DNA of 32,485 bases, taken from positions 1 through 32,485 of the forward strand of contig RGCC01000006.1 in NCBI GenBank assembly GCA_009919335.1, in the 5' to 3' direction. The translations under genes were made by a program, and so were the position numbers. This DNA comes from Alphaproteobacteria bacterium (GTDB lineage Bacteria > Pseudomonadota > Alphaproteobacteria > Puniceispirillales > Puniceispirillaceae). This document shows positions 1 through 8,535 of this stretch, one piece after another. The notes under the pieces are model-generated. The model ran no database searches. It was given only the letters and a program-made list of their open reading frames with translations, and had not been told where the DNA came from. The number at the start of each line of letters is the position of its first letter. The stretch's first letter is position 1.

Positions 1-564
1 GGGTATGGATGGACCATTGATCCGTTGGACGGCACGAAGAATTTTGTCAAAGGCAAGCCAGTCTTTTGCAGTATGGTGGCGTTGCTTTGGAACGGCCAGC
101 CGGTTGCAAGCTGGATTTGGCAACCGCTTTTTGAAACGCTGTTTTATGCGGCTGAAGGCGAGGGGGTTTTCCGCATTAATGCGCGTGATGAAACCCGGCT
201 CATACTGGCAAACCGACCTGTCGAAATTGATCAGATGTACGGATCAGGCAATAGCCTTGGGTTGCAAGAGCCGCAGAAAAGCGCATTTCAGGCGCGCTTG
301 CGGTCACTTGCCGGTCGCCGTTTCACTGGCAGCGCCGGTATCCAAGCTTGCTTGATCGCGAATGGTGAAGAAGATTTCCTGATCCACGGCAATTCAACGC
401 CGTGGGACCATGCGCCGGTCGATCTTATTTGCCGAGAGGCGGGCGGTTATGCGGCGATGCTGCATGATGAAAGCCGGTTTCATGTTGCGATGAAAGCCCC
501 CTTTATGGCGGTGTCAAGCGCGGCTGGCTGGCATCGGTTGCGCGGTGCAGTCTGGGACGATTAA
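1..564 (+). CDS. Inositol monophosphatase family phosphatase, 5'-truncated
   Basis: The reading frame is open from base 1, so the gene begins upstream of the window; 187 codons are visible. Two family signatures are clear: WTIDPLDGTKNF at residues 4-15 (metal-binding motif, D7, D10, G11, T12) and WDHAPVDLICREAGG starting at residue 135 (second motif, metal ligand D136). The family are Mg2+-dependent phosphatases acting on inositol phosphates, PAP/PAPS, histidinol phosphate or fructose-1,6-bisphosphate. Substrate cannot be decided here because the N-terminal metal site is missing. The sequence continues to a TAA at 562-564 and overlaps the convergent mazG by 4 bp. An apparent TTG start at 25 lies inside motif 1 and is not the real start. 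Confidence 0.9.
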   Translation, partial: GYGWTIDPLDGTKNFVKGKPVFCSMVALLWNGQPVASWIWQPLFETLFYAAEGEGVFRINARDETRLILANRPVEIDQMYGSGNSLGLQEPQKSAFQARLRSLAGRRFTGSAGIQACLIANGEEDFLIHGNSTPWDHAPVDLICREAGGYAAMLHDESRFHVAMKAPFMAVSSAAGWHRLRGAVWDD

Positions 565-1391
565 TCTGCTGAACCGGCCTTGGCATCTTTCGATTTGCGC
601 TCAAGAGCCTTTGCGTCCTGCCAATAGCGTTCCATTAGGTCAAGCGATGCGTTTTCAAATGAATCTTGATTTAATTCAACCTGTTCTTCGACATAGTTAA
701 ATCTTCTTTCAAATTTTAGATTGCAGGTTTGTAATGCTGTTTCTGGGTCAATGCCGGCTTTTCGCGCCAGATTGACAGCCACAAAAAGCAGATCGCCGAC
801 TTCATCTTTTATGCGATCCTGATCGCGGTCGGCACGGGCTAATTCTGCACGCAACTCGGCGGCTTCTTCATTCATCTTTTGCAGAATTTGATCAATGTCT
901 GGCCAATCAAAGCCAACGCGCGCCGCACGCTTTTGCAGTTTTAAGGCGCGCAACATCGGCGGCAATCCGCGGGCGATGCCATCGAGAAGGCGAGTTTCGC
1001 CTCGTTTGGCACGTTCGTGTGCCTTTATGTCCTCCCACAACCCGTTTTGTGACTCCATTGTTGGGCGGTCGTCACTGCCAAAAACATGCGGGTGGCGCGC
1101 AATCATTTTATCGCTGATGCTTTTGGCGACGTCGGCCAATGTAAAGCTGCCTTCCTCTTCGGCGATACGCGCATGGAAAATGACTTGCAGCAGCAGATCG
1201 CCCAGCTCGTCACGGATCGCATCGCGTTCACCATGTTGAATAGCGTCTGCCACCTCATAGGCTTCTTCGATGGTGTAGGGGGCGATGCTGGTAAAATCCT
1301 GTGCGACGTCCCACGGGCAGCCGGTGTTCGGATCGCGGAGCTGGATCATAATCTGATGCAGCCGATCAAGTTCGTCTAAATGTTTTTTCAT
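561..1391 (-). CDS. mazG: Nucleoside triphosphate pyrophosphohydrolase MazG
   Basis: 276 aa, close to the usual two-domain MazG length (E. coli about 263). It hydrolyses (d)NTPs to NMP plus pyrophosphate, a house-cleaning role. The N-terminal domain shows TIEEAYEVADAI followed by RDELGDLLLQVIFHARIAEE (metal-binding EExxE and ExxD). The C-terminal domain repeats this with EEAAELRAEL and IKDEVGDLLFVAVNLAR. ARHPHVFG is the usual inter-domain segment. The ATG at 1391 begins MKKHLDELDRL, as expected for the family. It is convergent with the phosphatase gene (overlap 561-564). The start faces a 262-bp spacer shared with the divergent DUF502 gene. Confidence 0.95.
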   Translation of the reverse strand: MKKHLDELDRLHQIMIQLRDPNTGCPWDVAQDFTSIAPYTIEEAYEVADAIQHGERDAIRDELGDLLLQVIFHARIAEEEGSFTLADVAKSISDKMIARHPHVFGSDDRPTMESQNGLWEDIKAHERAKRGETRLLDGIARGLPPMLRALKLQKRAARVGFDWPDIDQILQKMNEEAAELRAELARADRDQDRIKDEVGDLLFVAVNLARKAGIDPETALQTCNLKFERRFNYVEEQVELNQDSFENASLDLMERYWQDAKALERKSKDAKAGSAD

Positions 1392-1653
1392 GTGAAAACC
1401 TTACCAAAACTGCGAATAGATGAGCAATGAAAAGCGGTCCTGAAGCAGCGGAATTTCGGCGAAGTCCCGGTGGCCTGTTTGATTTGCGCACAGCCGTTTA
1501 AACCGCCCGATCTTGCTGTTTCAGGCCGCTCATCACTGTAGCATTGAAAGCAGTTGCTAAATCAGTGTAAAAAGCGCAGACAGAAAACACACTAAGAGAG
1601 ACCAGAAGACGATTAGTCGGGCATTTTGACGAGTTTTAAACGGGAATTACGCG

Positions 1654-2406
1654 ATGACGATCAATGAGAATGAACCAGAAATTGTAAAGCGGGGCTTGCT
1701 TGCGCGGCTACGCGGGTGGTTTTTCACCGGTCTTTTGGTAACAGCACCAGTCTTGTTAACGGTGTATATTACCTGGGCAGCGATTGAGCTGATTGATGGT
1801 CAGGTTAACAAGCTTATACCGGCTTTTTCAACATGGAGCCTTGGTGATATTCCGGGTGCAGGCTTGCTTGTTGGTGGGGTACTGATCACCCTTATCGGTG
1901 CGGTTGCCGCCGGATTTTTAGGGCGCTGGATCATCCGACTTGGTGAGTCCTTGCTGAACCGGATGCCGGTGGTGCGCACCATCTATGGAGCAACCAAACA
2001 GATTCTTGAAACAGTTATCTCGGCGCAATCTGATGCGTTTCGCGAGGTTGTTCTTGTTGAATATCCGCGGCGCGGTCTTTGGGTAATCGGTTTTGTGACC
2101 GGTGCAACCAAGGGTGAGGTGGCACGTATGGTCCCGGGGTCGAATGTGAATGTGTTTATCCCGACAACGCCAAACCCGACATCGGGCTTTTTGCTGTTCT
2201 GTCCGGTTAAAGATATCATCTATCTTGATATGACGAATGAAGAAGCGGTCAAACTCGTGGTCTCGGGCGGTATTGTTTCACCGCCAGATCGCGGCAATGT
2301 TGCGGCGAAAAACGTCAAAAAAGCTGCTGCCAAAAAAGCGGCTACCAAAAAGCCAGCAGCCAAAAAAGCGGCTACCAAAAAGCCAGCAGCCAAAAAAGCG
2401 CGGTAA
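1654..2406 (+). CDS. DUF502 family membrane protein with Lys/Ala-rich tail
   Basis: 250 aa. Residues about 15-120 hold two strongly hydrophobic segments (GWFFTGLLVTAPVLLTVYI and AGLLVGGVLITLIGAVAAGF), followed by the DUF502 hallmarks NRMPVVRTIYGATKQ, VVLVEYPRRGLWVIGFVTG and FIPTTPNPTSGFLLF. The molecular function of DUF502 is unknown; it is widespread in Gram-negative bacteria. The last 35 or so residues are a repetitive KKAAAKKAATKKPAA tail, presumably cytosolic, resembling histone-H1/HU-type tails and encoded by an exact 30-bp DNA repeat. The ATG at 1654 has only a weak ribosome site (GGGAA). A possible weak promoter, TTGAAA at 1544 and TGTAAA at 1566, lies upstream. It converges on recG with 2 bp between the stops. 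Confidence 0.88.
   Translation: MTINENEPEIVKRGLLARLRGWFFTGLLVTAPVLLTVYITWAAIELIDGQVNKLIPAFSTWSLGDIPGAGLLVGGVLITLIGAVAAGFLGRWIIRLGESLLNRMPVVRTIYGATKQILETVISAQSDAFREVVLVEYPRRGLWVIGFVTGATKGEVARMVPGSNVNVFIPTTPNPTSGFLLFCPVKDIIYLDMTNEEAVKLVVSGGIVSPPDRGNVAAKNVKKAAAKKAATKKPAAKKAATKKPAAKKAR
2329..2405 (+). repeat. 30-bp exact tandem repeat coding the Lys/Ala tail
   Basis: Two identical 30-bp units (2329-2358 and 2359-2388) and a partial third (2389-2405) encode A-K-K-A-A-T-K-K-P-A. The copies are identical at third positions too, which points to recent duplication rather than protein-level selection alone. Confidence 0.92.
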
Positions 2407-2408
2407 AT

Positions 2409-4538
2409 CTAGCCAGAGGCCAAAAACTTTACCGCGCTATCGCGCTCAAAAAGGCTAAGCAGCAAATTCATATGCGGCTGGTCATTATTGTCTAATGCGC
2501 GGCTAGCTTCGGCTCTTGCGATGCCCAGCAGGTCACGATGCACCGCAAGATCAGCCAGCACAAATTCCGGCATTCCAGATTGTCGTTGTCCCAGAAACTC
2601 GCCCGGACCGCGTAATTCCAAATCCTCTTCGGCAATCAAGAAACCGTCATTCGTGTCTCGCATAACGGCAAGGCGTTTTGACGCTGTGTCGCTCAATGGG
2701 CCCTGATAGATCAAAAGACAGCTGCTTTGCTGGCTGCTTCGCCCCACACGGCCGCGCAATTGGTGCAATTGGGCAAGGCCAAATCTTTCGGCATGTTCGA
2801 TAATGATGATGCTGGCTTGGGGAACATCCACCCCAACCTCGACAACAGTGGTTGCGACCAGTAATTGAGCTGTGCCATCACGAAATGCCTGCATCGCGTG
2901 ATCGCGTTCGCCAGCTTTCATTTTGCCATGTGCCAGCTGAACCGTGACATCGGGCAACGCCCGCACCAAGGCGGCGAAACGGTCTTCAGCTGCGGCAATA
3001 TCTAATTTGTCGGACTCCTCGACAAGTGGGCAAATCCAGTAGGCGCGTTTGCCATCGCCAAGAGCCCGCCCGAGGTTGGATATCACATCGCCAAGCCGGT
3101 CAGACGGCAGCACACGCGTATCAATCGGCAGGCGGCCAACTGGCTTTTCGTCGAGGCGCGAATGATCAAGGTCACCATAGGCAGTCATTGCAAGGCTACG
3201 CGGAATTGGTGTTGCGGTCATCACCATTACATCGACATGCGCGCCCTTTTCGCCGAGCAGAATGCGCTGGCGCACACCAAAGCGGTGCTGCTCGTCAACC
3301 ACGGCGAGACCAAGGTCATGAAAGGCAACCGTTTCCGATAAAAGCGCGTGCGTGCCAACCACCAGTGGCAAACTGCCATCGGCAAGCCGTGTCAGCGTTT
3401 CCTTGCGGCTAAGAGTGCGGGCAGTTCCATTCAACGTCCCATTTTCACGCGCCGTTCCAGTGCCGCGGCCTTGGCCCAATAACAGCCCTATTTCAATGTC
3501 AAGCGGTGCCAGCATGGCCTGAATACTGGCATGATGCTGACGTGCGAGAACTTCGGTCGGTGCCAGCAACGCCGCCTGCGCTCCGGCTTCCATCGTGGTG
3601 AGCATCGCCCATAGCGCAACAAGCGTCTTGCCCGATCCCACATCCCCCTGAAGCATGCGAAGCATACGCTTTGGCTTGGCCTGATCGGCGGTAATTTCCG
3701 CAATGGCGCGGCGTTGTGCGCCGGTCATTTCATACGGCAGGCTGGCTAACAGCTGGTTTGTAATGCGACCATTGCCGCAATAGGCGCGCCCCGGCGTTGT
3801 CTCGGCGGCGCTGTGCCTTACCATCATCATGGCAAGCTGGTTTGCCAATAACTCATCAAAGGCAAGACGCGCGCGTGCCGGGCTGTTGGGCAAAAGGTCA
3901 GACGCATTTTTTGGCGCGTGAACAATGCGCATTGCCGTGGCAAAATCGGGCCAGCCATGCTGCTTGACGAGTGCAGGGGGGATCCATTCAGGCAAATCTG
4001 GAATGCGGGTCAGCGCATCATCAATTGTCCGGCGAAGAATTTTGGGCGTCAGGCCAGCGGTTAAGGGATAGACCGGCTCGAAGACAGGCATTTTATCTGC
4101 CTGCGTTGGGGCAAGAATATGATCGGGGTGCGCCATCTGCACGCGGCCTTGAAATAATTCGACACGGCCACTTACAAGGCGGCGCTCGCCAACGGGCAAT
4201 TGTTTAGCGACATAATCATCATGCGCATGGAAAAAAACCAGTTCCAGCGCGCCAGTTTCATTCTCACAAAAGACCCGGTAAGGACGCCGTACGCCGCGGG
4301 GCGGGCGGTCATGCTTTACCACCAGAACGTCAAAGGTCGCGACACTGCCATCGGTTACGTCAGCGAGGGCGGGGCGCTGGCTGCGGTCAATCAGGCCGAC
4401 AGGTAAATGCCGTAAAACGTCGATAACGTAATGCCCCACACGCTTTTCCAGCACTGACGCCAGCTTTGCGCCAACGCCAGAAAGACTGGTTGTGGCGGCA
4501 AAAAGCTGAAAAATTTCAGGTGGACGCTTTGGATGCAC
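2409..4538 (-). CDS. recG: ATP-dependent DNA helicase RecG
   Basis: 709 aa, usual length about 690. RecG reverses stalled replication forks and processes branched DNA. The N-terminal wedge/OB part (residues about 1-250) is followed by the helicase core: Walker A GDVGSGKT near residue 300, DEQH box (VVDEQHRFGV), TATPIPRSLA, a complete motif V (ATTVVEVGVDVPQA) and motif VI QLHQLRGRVGRSS. The C-terminal DGFLIAEEDLELRGPGEFLG segment is typical of RecG/Mfd. There is an unusual Gly/Thr-rich insert (GQGRGTGTARENG...) after helicase motif Ia, where RecG normally has only a short linker. It ends 2 bp from the DUF502 stop and is divergent from sdhE. Confidence 0.96.
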   Translation of the reverse strand: MHPKRPPEIFQLFAATTSLSGVGAKLASVLEKRVGHYVIDVLRHLPVGLIDRSQRPALADVTDGSVATFDVLVVKHDRPPRGVRRPYRVFCENETGALELVFFHAHDDYVAKQLPVGERRLVSGRVELFQGRVQMAHPDHILAPTQADKMPVFEPVYPLTAGLTPKILRRTIDDALTRIPDLPEWIPPALVKQHGWPDFATAMRIVHAPKNASDLLPNSPARARLAFDELLANQLAMMMVRHSAAETTPGRAYCGNGRITNQLLASLPYEMTGAQRRAIAEITADQAKPKRMLRMLQGDVGSGKTLVALWAMLTTMEAGAQAALLAPTEVLARQHHASIQAMLAPLDIEIGLLLGQGRGTGTARENGTLNGTARTLSRKETLTRLADGSLPLVVGTHALLSETVAFHDLGLAVVDEQHRFGVRQRILLGEKGAHVDVMVMTATPIPRSLAMTAYGDLDHSRLDEKPVGRLPIDTRVLPSDRLGDVISNLGRALGDGKRAYWICPLVEESDKLDIAAAEDRFAALVRALPDVTVQLAHGKMKAGERDHAMQAFRDGTAQLLVATTVVEVGVDVPQASIIIIEHAERFGLAQLHQLRGRVGRSSQQSSCLLIYQGPLSDTASKRLAVMRDTNDGFLIAEEDLELRGPGEFLGQRQSGMPEFVLADLAVHRDLLGIARAEASRALDNNDQPHMNLLLSLFERDSAVKFLASG

Positions 4539-4704
4539 TGCGCTGTTCTCCTGTTAAAACGGCGTATGATCAAAACCGGCAATCAGTTAAATGACATCGC
4601 GCCTCCACGCTTGTCTCTAGGCATTATCGCTCATATCTGTTATCTCATGCCAGCCATTTGTTGCCCCGATCAAAACGCGCAACGGGTTGAAAAGGAATTC
4701 TACC

Positions 4705-4992
4705 ATGTCAGCGTCACCCAATTCACCAGTCCAGCCTGATCTCTCAAGCCGTGTTCGGCGGCTAATCTATCAGGCGAGCTATACAGGCATGAAGGAAACT
4801 GACCTGCTGCTTGGACATTTTGCCAAGATGCATTTGCCGCATCTAGGTGAGGCTGATTTGACCGATTTTGAAAATCTACTGGCGGCGGGTGATCCGGCAA
4901 TCTATGCGTGGGTAATGGGCAATGCACCGTTGCCAGACGAATTTGACACGCCAGTTTTTCATTTAATTAAAGAGTTTAAAAAAGAACAATAA
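4705..4992 (+). CDS. sdhE: FAD assembly factor SdhE (succinate dehydrogenase)
   Basis: 95 aa from the ATG at 4705, chosen because AAGGA at 4691-4695 sits at good distance; an in-frame TTG at 4687 overlaps that site. SdhE helps attach FAD covalently to the flavoprotein subunit of succinate dehydrogenase and fumarate reductase. The small helical fold is recognisable: RVRRLIYQASYTGMKETDLLLGHF, then DLTDFENLLAAGDPAIYAWVMG and a C-terminal helix. Oddity: the conserved RGxxE motif reads T27-G-M-K-E31, so the arginine is replaced by threonine. The mfd start follows after 4 bp; an sdhE-mfd pair is common in alphaproteobacteria. Confidence 0.9.
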   Translation: MSASPNSPVQPDLSSRVRRLIYQASYTGMKETDLLLGHFAKMHLPHLGEADLTDFENLLAAGDPAIYAWVMGNAPLPDEFDTPVFHLIKEFKKEQ

Positions 4993-4996
4993 TTAA

Positions 4997-7900
4997 ATGA
5001 AATTTATAAATAAAGTAAATTTATCAAGTGACATATGGGGCGCGCCTGATGGGGTGGCGTCGTTGGCTTTGTTGCAGGTAGCACAGGCCGGCAAATCCTT
5101 TGTGTATGTGGCGCGTGATGACGTGCGCATGAATTTGATGGGCGATAGTTTAGCGCGGTTGTCGCCAGATTTGCGCCTGCTTGATTTTCCGGCGTGGGAC
5201 TGCTTGCCATTTGACCGGCTGTCGCCGCAAGGTGGGCTGGTTGGGCGCCGGATTGAAACCCTTGCCCAGCTTGCCGCCGGTCAAGAAACCGTGCCAACGA
5301 TCTTGCTAACAACGATCAATGCGATCTTGCAGCGGGTACCACCAAAATCTTATTTCACCGATAGCAGTTTGGTGATTGCTGCCGGTCAGGCGACGCGCGA
5401 TGGTGAAACAGGACAGGCATTGGGGCCTGCGGCCCTGGCCGATTATCTGGCGGGGCAGGCCTATTTGCGAACCGATACGGTGCGGGAAACCGGGGAATTT
5501 GCCGTTCGCGGCGGTATCCTTGATGTGTTTCCACCGGGGCAGCTATCACCTGCGCGGCTTGATTTCTTTGGTGATGATGTTGAAACCATCCGCAGCTTTG
5601 ATCCAGCAACCCAGCGCAGTACGGGTGCAATCGACCGGTTAATCCTGCGGCCGGTTGCGGAATTTATGATGAACGAGGCAACGATTGCCCGCTTTCGCAC
5701 CGGCTATCTGGCGTTGTTTGGCGCCACCGCTAGTCGTGACGCGCTGTATGAGTCAGTTTCAGCCGGTCGCAGCCACCCCGGGATTGAGCATTGGTTGCCG
5801 CTGTTTCATGACAAAATGGCAAGCCTGACCGATTATTGCGCTGGCTGGCCGGTGGTTCTGGATCACGAAGGTGACGCCGCAATCGCCGCACGCTATGCGC
5901 AGATTAATGATTTTCACGCGGCGCGGCTGGCGCATGGCAATGATGATGCGGCCAGCCCATACCGGCCATTGGCGGTTGACAAGCTGTATCTTGCCGAGGC
6001 GGAAACCGAACAGGTTTTTGCAAATGGAAAAGCGTGCCGGCTATTTGCCTTTGCCCCACTGTCGGACAAGGCTGATGGGCCAAGCCAAGCCAAAGACCGG
6101 GCGAGCGCTCCGCAGGGGCAGGATGCAGGAGGGCGCGCCGCCAACCGGTTGGGAAAGGTCGAGGGCAATAGCGCGGTTCCCGAACTGGCTGGTCTGGTAA
6201 CAGCCGAGCGCAATGCCCGCAAGCGCCCGATCATTGTCGGGTGCAGTTCACCAGGTGCGGCAAGCCGCCTAGCGGATTTATTGGCTGCATATCTGGGCGC
6301 GGCCGCACTGCAGCCGATTACCGCGATGGACGAGCTGGCGCCGGGCGGCTTTTATGTGATGCAATGGCCGCTGGAAACCGGTTTTCAAACCGATCATTTA
6401 ATCGTCGTGTCCGAGCCGGATATTTTTGGCCAACGGCTATCGCGTCCGCAATCCAAACGCGCCAAGGGTGATGATTTCCTGCGTGAGGTTAGCGCGCTTG
6501 AAACCGGCGATCTGGTGGTCCATGCCGAACATGGTATTGGCCGCTATGAGGGGCTGACCATTATCAACAGCGCCGGCGGCGATCATGATTGTTTGCATCT
6601 GGTTTATGCTGGCGGTGACAAGCTGTATTTGCCTGTTGAGAACATCGAGTTGCTATCGCGCTATGGCAGTGCTGGCGGCGAGGCGCAGCTTGACCGGCTT
6701 GGGGGTGCCGCATGGCAGGCGCGGGTTGCGCGGATCAAGGGTCGTGTTCGGATTATGGCCGAACAGCTGATCAAGATTGCCGCAACGCGTTATAAGGCAC
6801 GAGCCGAGCCGTTAATTGCCGAAGATGGCAGTTTTGGTGAGTTTTGCGCGCGGTTCGCCTTTACCGAAACCGAAGACCAGTTGAACGCCATTAATGATGT
6901 TGTGACCGATCTTGCCTCGGGCAAGGCAAGTGACCGGCTAATTTGCGGTGATGTCGGGTTTGGCAAGACAGAAGTCGCGCTCCGCGCCGCCTTTATTGCG
7001 GCGATGGCGGGTTATCAGGTGGCATTGGTGGCGCCGACGACGTTGCTGGCGCGCCAGCATGGCAAGGTGTTTGTCGAACGGTTTGCCGGATTTCCGGTCA
7101 AGATCGGCGTATTGTCGCGAATGACGTCCAGTGCAGATGCAAAGGCTATTCGTGAGGGGATTGCCACTGGTGAGATTCAGATTGCCATTGGAACGCACGC
7201 ATTATTGGCGAAATCAATCGAGTTTAATCACCTCGGACTTTTGATTATTGACGAAGAACAGCATTTTGGTGTCGGACAAAAGGAACGTTTAAAAGAGCTT
7301 CGTGGCGACATTCACGTTTTAACGCTGTCGGCAACGCCGATCCCACGGACCTTGCAAATGGCACTGTCCGGGGTTCGGGAGATGTCGCTGATTGCAACGC
7401 CGCCGGTGGATCGTCTGGCGGTCCGTACCTTTGTTGGGCCGTGGGATGGGGTTGTGCTTCGTGAGGCGGTACAGCGGGAAATGTTTCGTGGGGGACAGGT
7501 CTTTGTTGTGTGTCCGCGCATTGATGGTATGCAGCGGGTCTATGACCGGCTTACCACGCTGGCACCTGAAGCCCGCATTATTTCTGCGCATGGGCGGATG
7601 CCGGCAAATGAGCTGGATCAGGTGATGACGCGCTTTGCGGGTATTGATATTCCATCAGCCAATACCATGATTATCCACCGCGCGGATATGTTTGGCCTGT
7701 CCCAGCTTTATCAGCTTCGCGGGCGCGTTGGGCGGGGGCGTCAGCGTGCCTACGCCTATTTGACGTCTGATCCCAAGCGTCTATTAAGCCCGCAAGCGCG
7801 CCGCCGTCTTGAGGTTATGCAAACGCTGGATACGCTTGGTGCCGGGTTCACCCTCGCATCTTACGATATGGATATTCGCGGTGCGGGTAATTTGCTTGGG

Positions 7901-8467
7901 GACGAGCAGTCGGGTCATGTGCGCGAAGTTGGCGTCGAGCTTTATCAGGAAATGCTGCGCCAAGCGGTTGATGCTGCCAAGTCCGGCCGCGGCGATGCGG
8001 CAGATGATGATGCCAAGCCTGCTTGGACGCCGCAAATCAATCTTGGGCTAGAAATCCGCCTGCCAGAGGCTTATGTGCCGGATCTAACCGTGCGGCTGTC
8101 GCTTTATCGCCGGATTGCTGATCTAGCCGATCCGCAGGCAACCGATGTGTTGATCGCCGAACTTGTTGACCGGTTTGGCGGCTTGCCCGATCCGGTGAAA
8201 AACCTGTTTTCGGTGATTGAATTGAAACAATTATGCCGGCTGGCAAATGTTGAAAAAATTGACGCCGGCCCGAAAGGGCTTTCGCTGTCTTTCCGCGACA
8301 ATCATTTTTCCCGTCCTGATGCGTTAATCGGCTGGATTGCTGGCCAGAGCGGACGCGTTCAGCTTCGTGCTGATCATCGTGTGGTGGTGGCAACGCCATT
8401 ACCAAAGCCCGAAATGCAGCCTGATGCGTGCAAACAGGTCCTGCAAGAACTGGTCGCCCTATTATAG
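4997..8467 (+). CDS. mfd: Transcription-repair coupling factor Mfd, lacking helicase motif V
   Basis: 1156 aa, normal overall length. Mfd binds RNA polymerase stalled at lesions, pushes it off by ATP-driven translocation and recruits UvrA. Visible parts: UvrB-like module (FAVRGGILDVFPPG near residue 169), RNA-polymerase-interacting region about residues 495-555 (GDLVVHAEHGIGRYEGL), Walker A GDVGFGKT at 651-658, DEEQ at 752, TLSATPIPRTLQMAL, motif VI QLYQLRGRVGRG, the GAGFTLASYDMDIRGAGNLLG region and the C-terminal regulatory domain. Oddity: F880-A881-G882 replaces the expected F, 16 residues including TTIVES-like motif V, then GIDIP. That is an in-frame loss of 15 residues (45 bp) near base 7637. 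If real, ATPase coupling and translocation should fail. Follows sdhE after 4 bp. Confidence 0.93.
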   Translation: MKFINKVNLSSDIWGAPDGVASLALLQVAQAGKSFVYVARDDVRMNLMGDSLARLSPDLRLLDFPAWDCLPFDRLSPQGGLVGRRIETLAQLAAGQETVPTILLTTINAILQRVPPKSYFTDSSLVIAAGQATRDGETGQALGPAALADYLAGQAYLRTDTVRETGEFAVRGGILDVFPPGQLSPARLDFFGDDVETIRSFDPATQRSTGAIDRLILRPVAEFMMNEATIARFRTGYLALFGATASRDALYESVSAGRSHPGIEHWLPLFHDKMASLTDYCAGWPVVLDHEGDAAIAARYAQINDFHAARLAHGNDDAASPYRPLAVDKLYLAEAETEQVFANGKACRLFAFAPLSDKADGPSQAKDRASAPQGQDAGGRAANRLGKVEGNSAVPELAGLVTAERNARKRPIIVGCSSPGAASRLADLLAAYLGAAALQPITAMDELAPGGFYVMQWPLETGFQTDHLIVVSEPDIFGQRLSRPQSKRAKGDDFLREVSALETGDLVVHAEHGIGRYEGLTIINSAGGDHDCLHLVYAGGDKLYLPVENIELLSRYGSAGGEAQLDRLGGAAWQARVARIKGRVRIMAEQLIKIAATRYKARAEPLIAEDGSFGEFCARFAFTETEDQLNAINDVVTDLASGKASDRLICGDVGFGKTEVALRAAFIAAMAGYQVALVAPTTLLARQHGKVFVERFAGFPVKIGVLSRMTSSADAKAIREGIATGEIQIAIGTHALLAKSIEFNHLGLLIIDEEQHFGVGQKERLKELRGDIHVLTLSATPIPRTLQMALSGVREMSLIATPPVDRLAVRTFVGPWDGVVLREAVQREMFRGGQVFVVCPRIDGMQRVYDRLTTLAPEARIISAHGRMPANELDQVMTRFAGIDIPSANTMIIHRADMFGLSQLYQLRGRVGRGRQRAYAYLTSDPKRLLSPQARRRLEVMQTLDTLGAGFTLASYDMDIRGAGNLLGDEQSGHVREVGVELYQEMLRQAVDAAKSGRGDAADDDAKPAWTPQINLGLEIRLPEAYVPDLTVRLSLYRRIADLADPQATDVLIAELVDRFGGLPDPVKNLFSVIELKQLCRLANVEKIDAGPKGLSLSFRDNHFSRPDALIGWIAGQSGRVQLRADHRVVVATPLPKPEMQPDACKQVLQELVALL

Positions 8468-8487
8468 ACGACGCTTATAGATGACGC
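8462..8487. repeat. 13-bp tandem repeat after mfd, 2 copies
   Basis: TTATAGACGACGC (8462-8474) is followed directly by TTATAGATGACGC (8475-8487), one mismatch in 13. The first copy contains the mfd stop codon. One of several such short arrays in the spacers of this window. Confidence 0.8.
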
Positions 8488-8535
8488 TGATTTAGAAAGA
8501 TGGATTTGATCGGCAAATTTGGTGGCTGTTTTGGC

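Noticed and set aside
2237-2458. Lysine-rich 73-codon ORF
   Set aside because: Shadow of the repetitive DUF502 tail in another frame.
4687-4704. TTG start for sdhE
   Set aside because: Overlaps the ribosome site used by ATG 4705.
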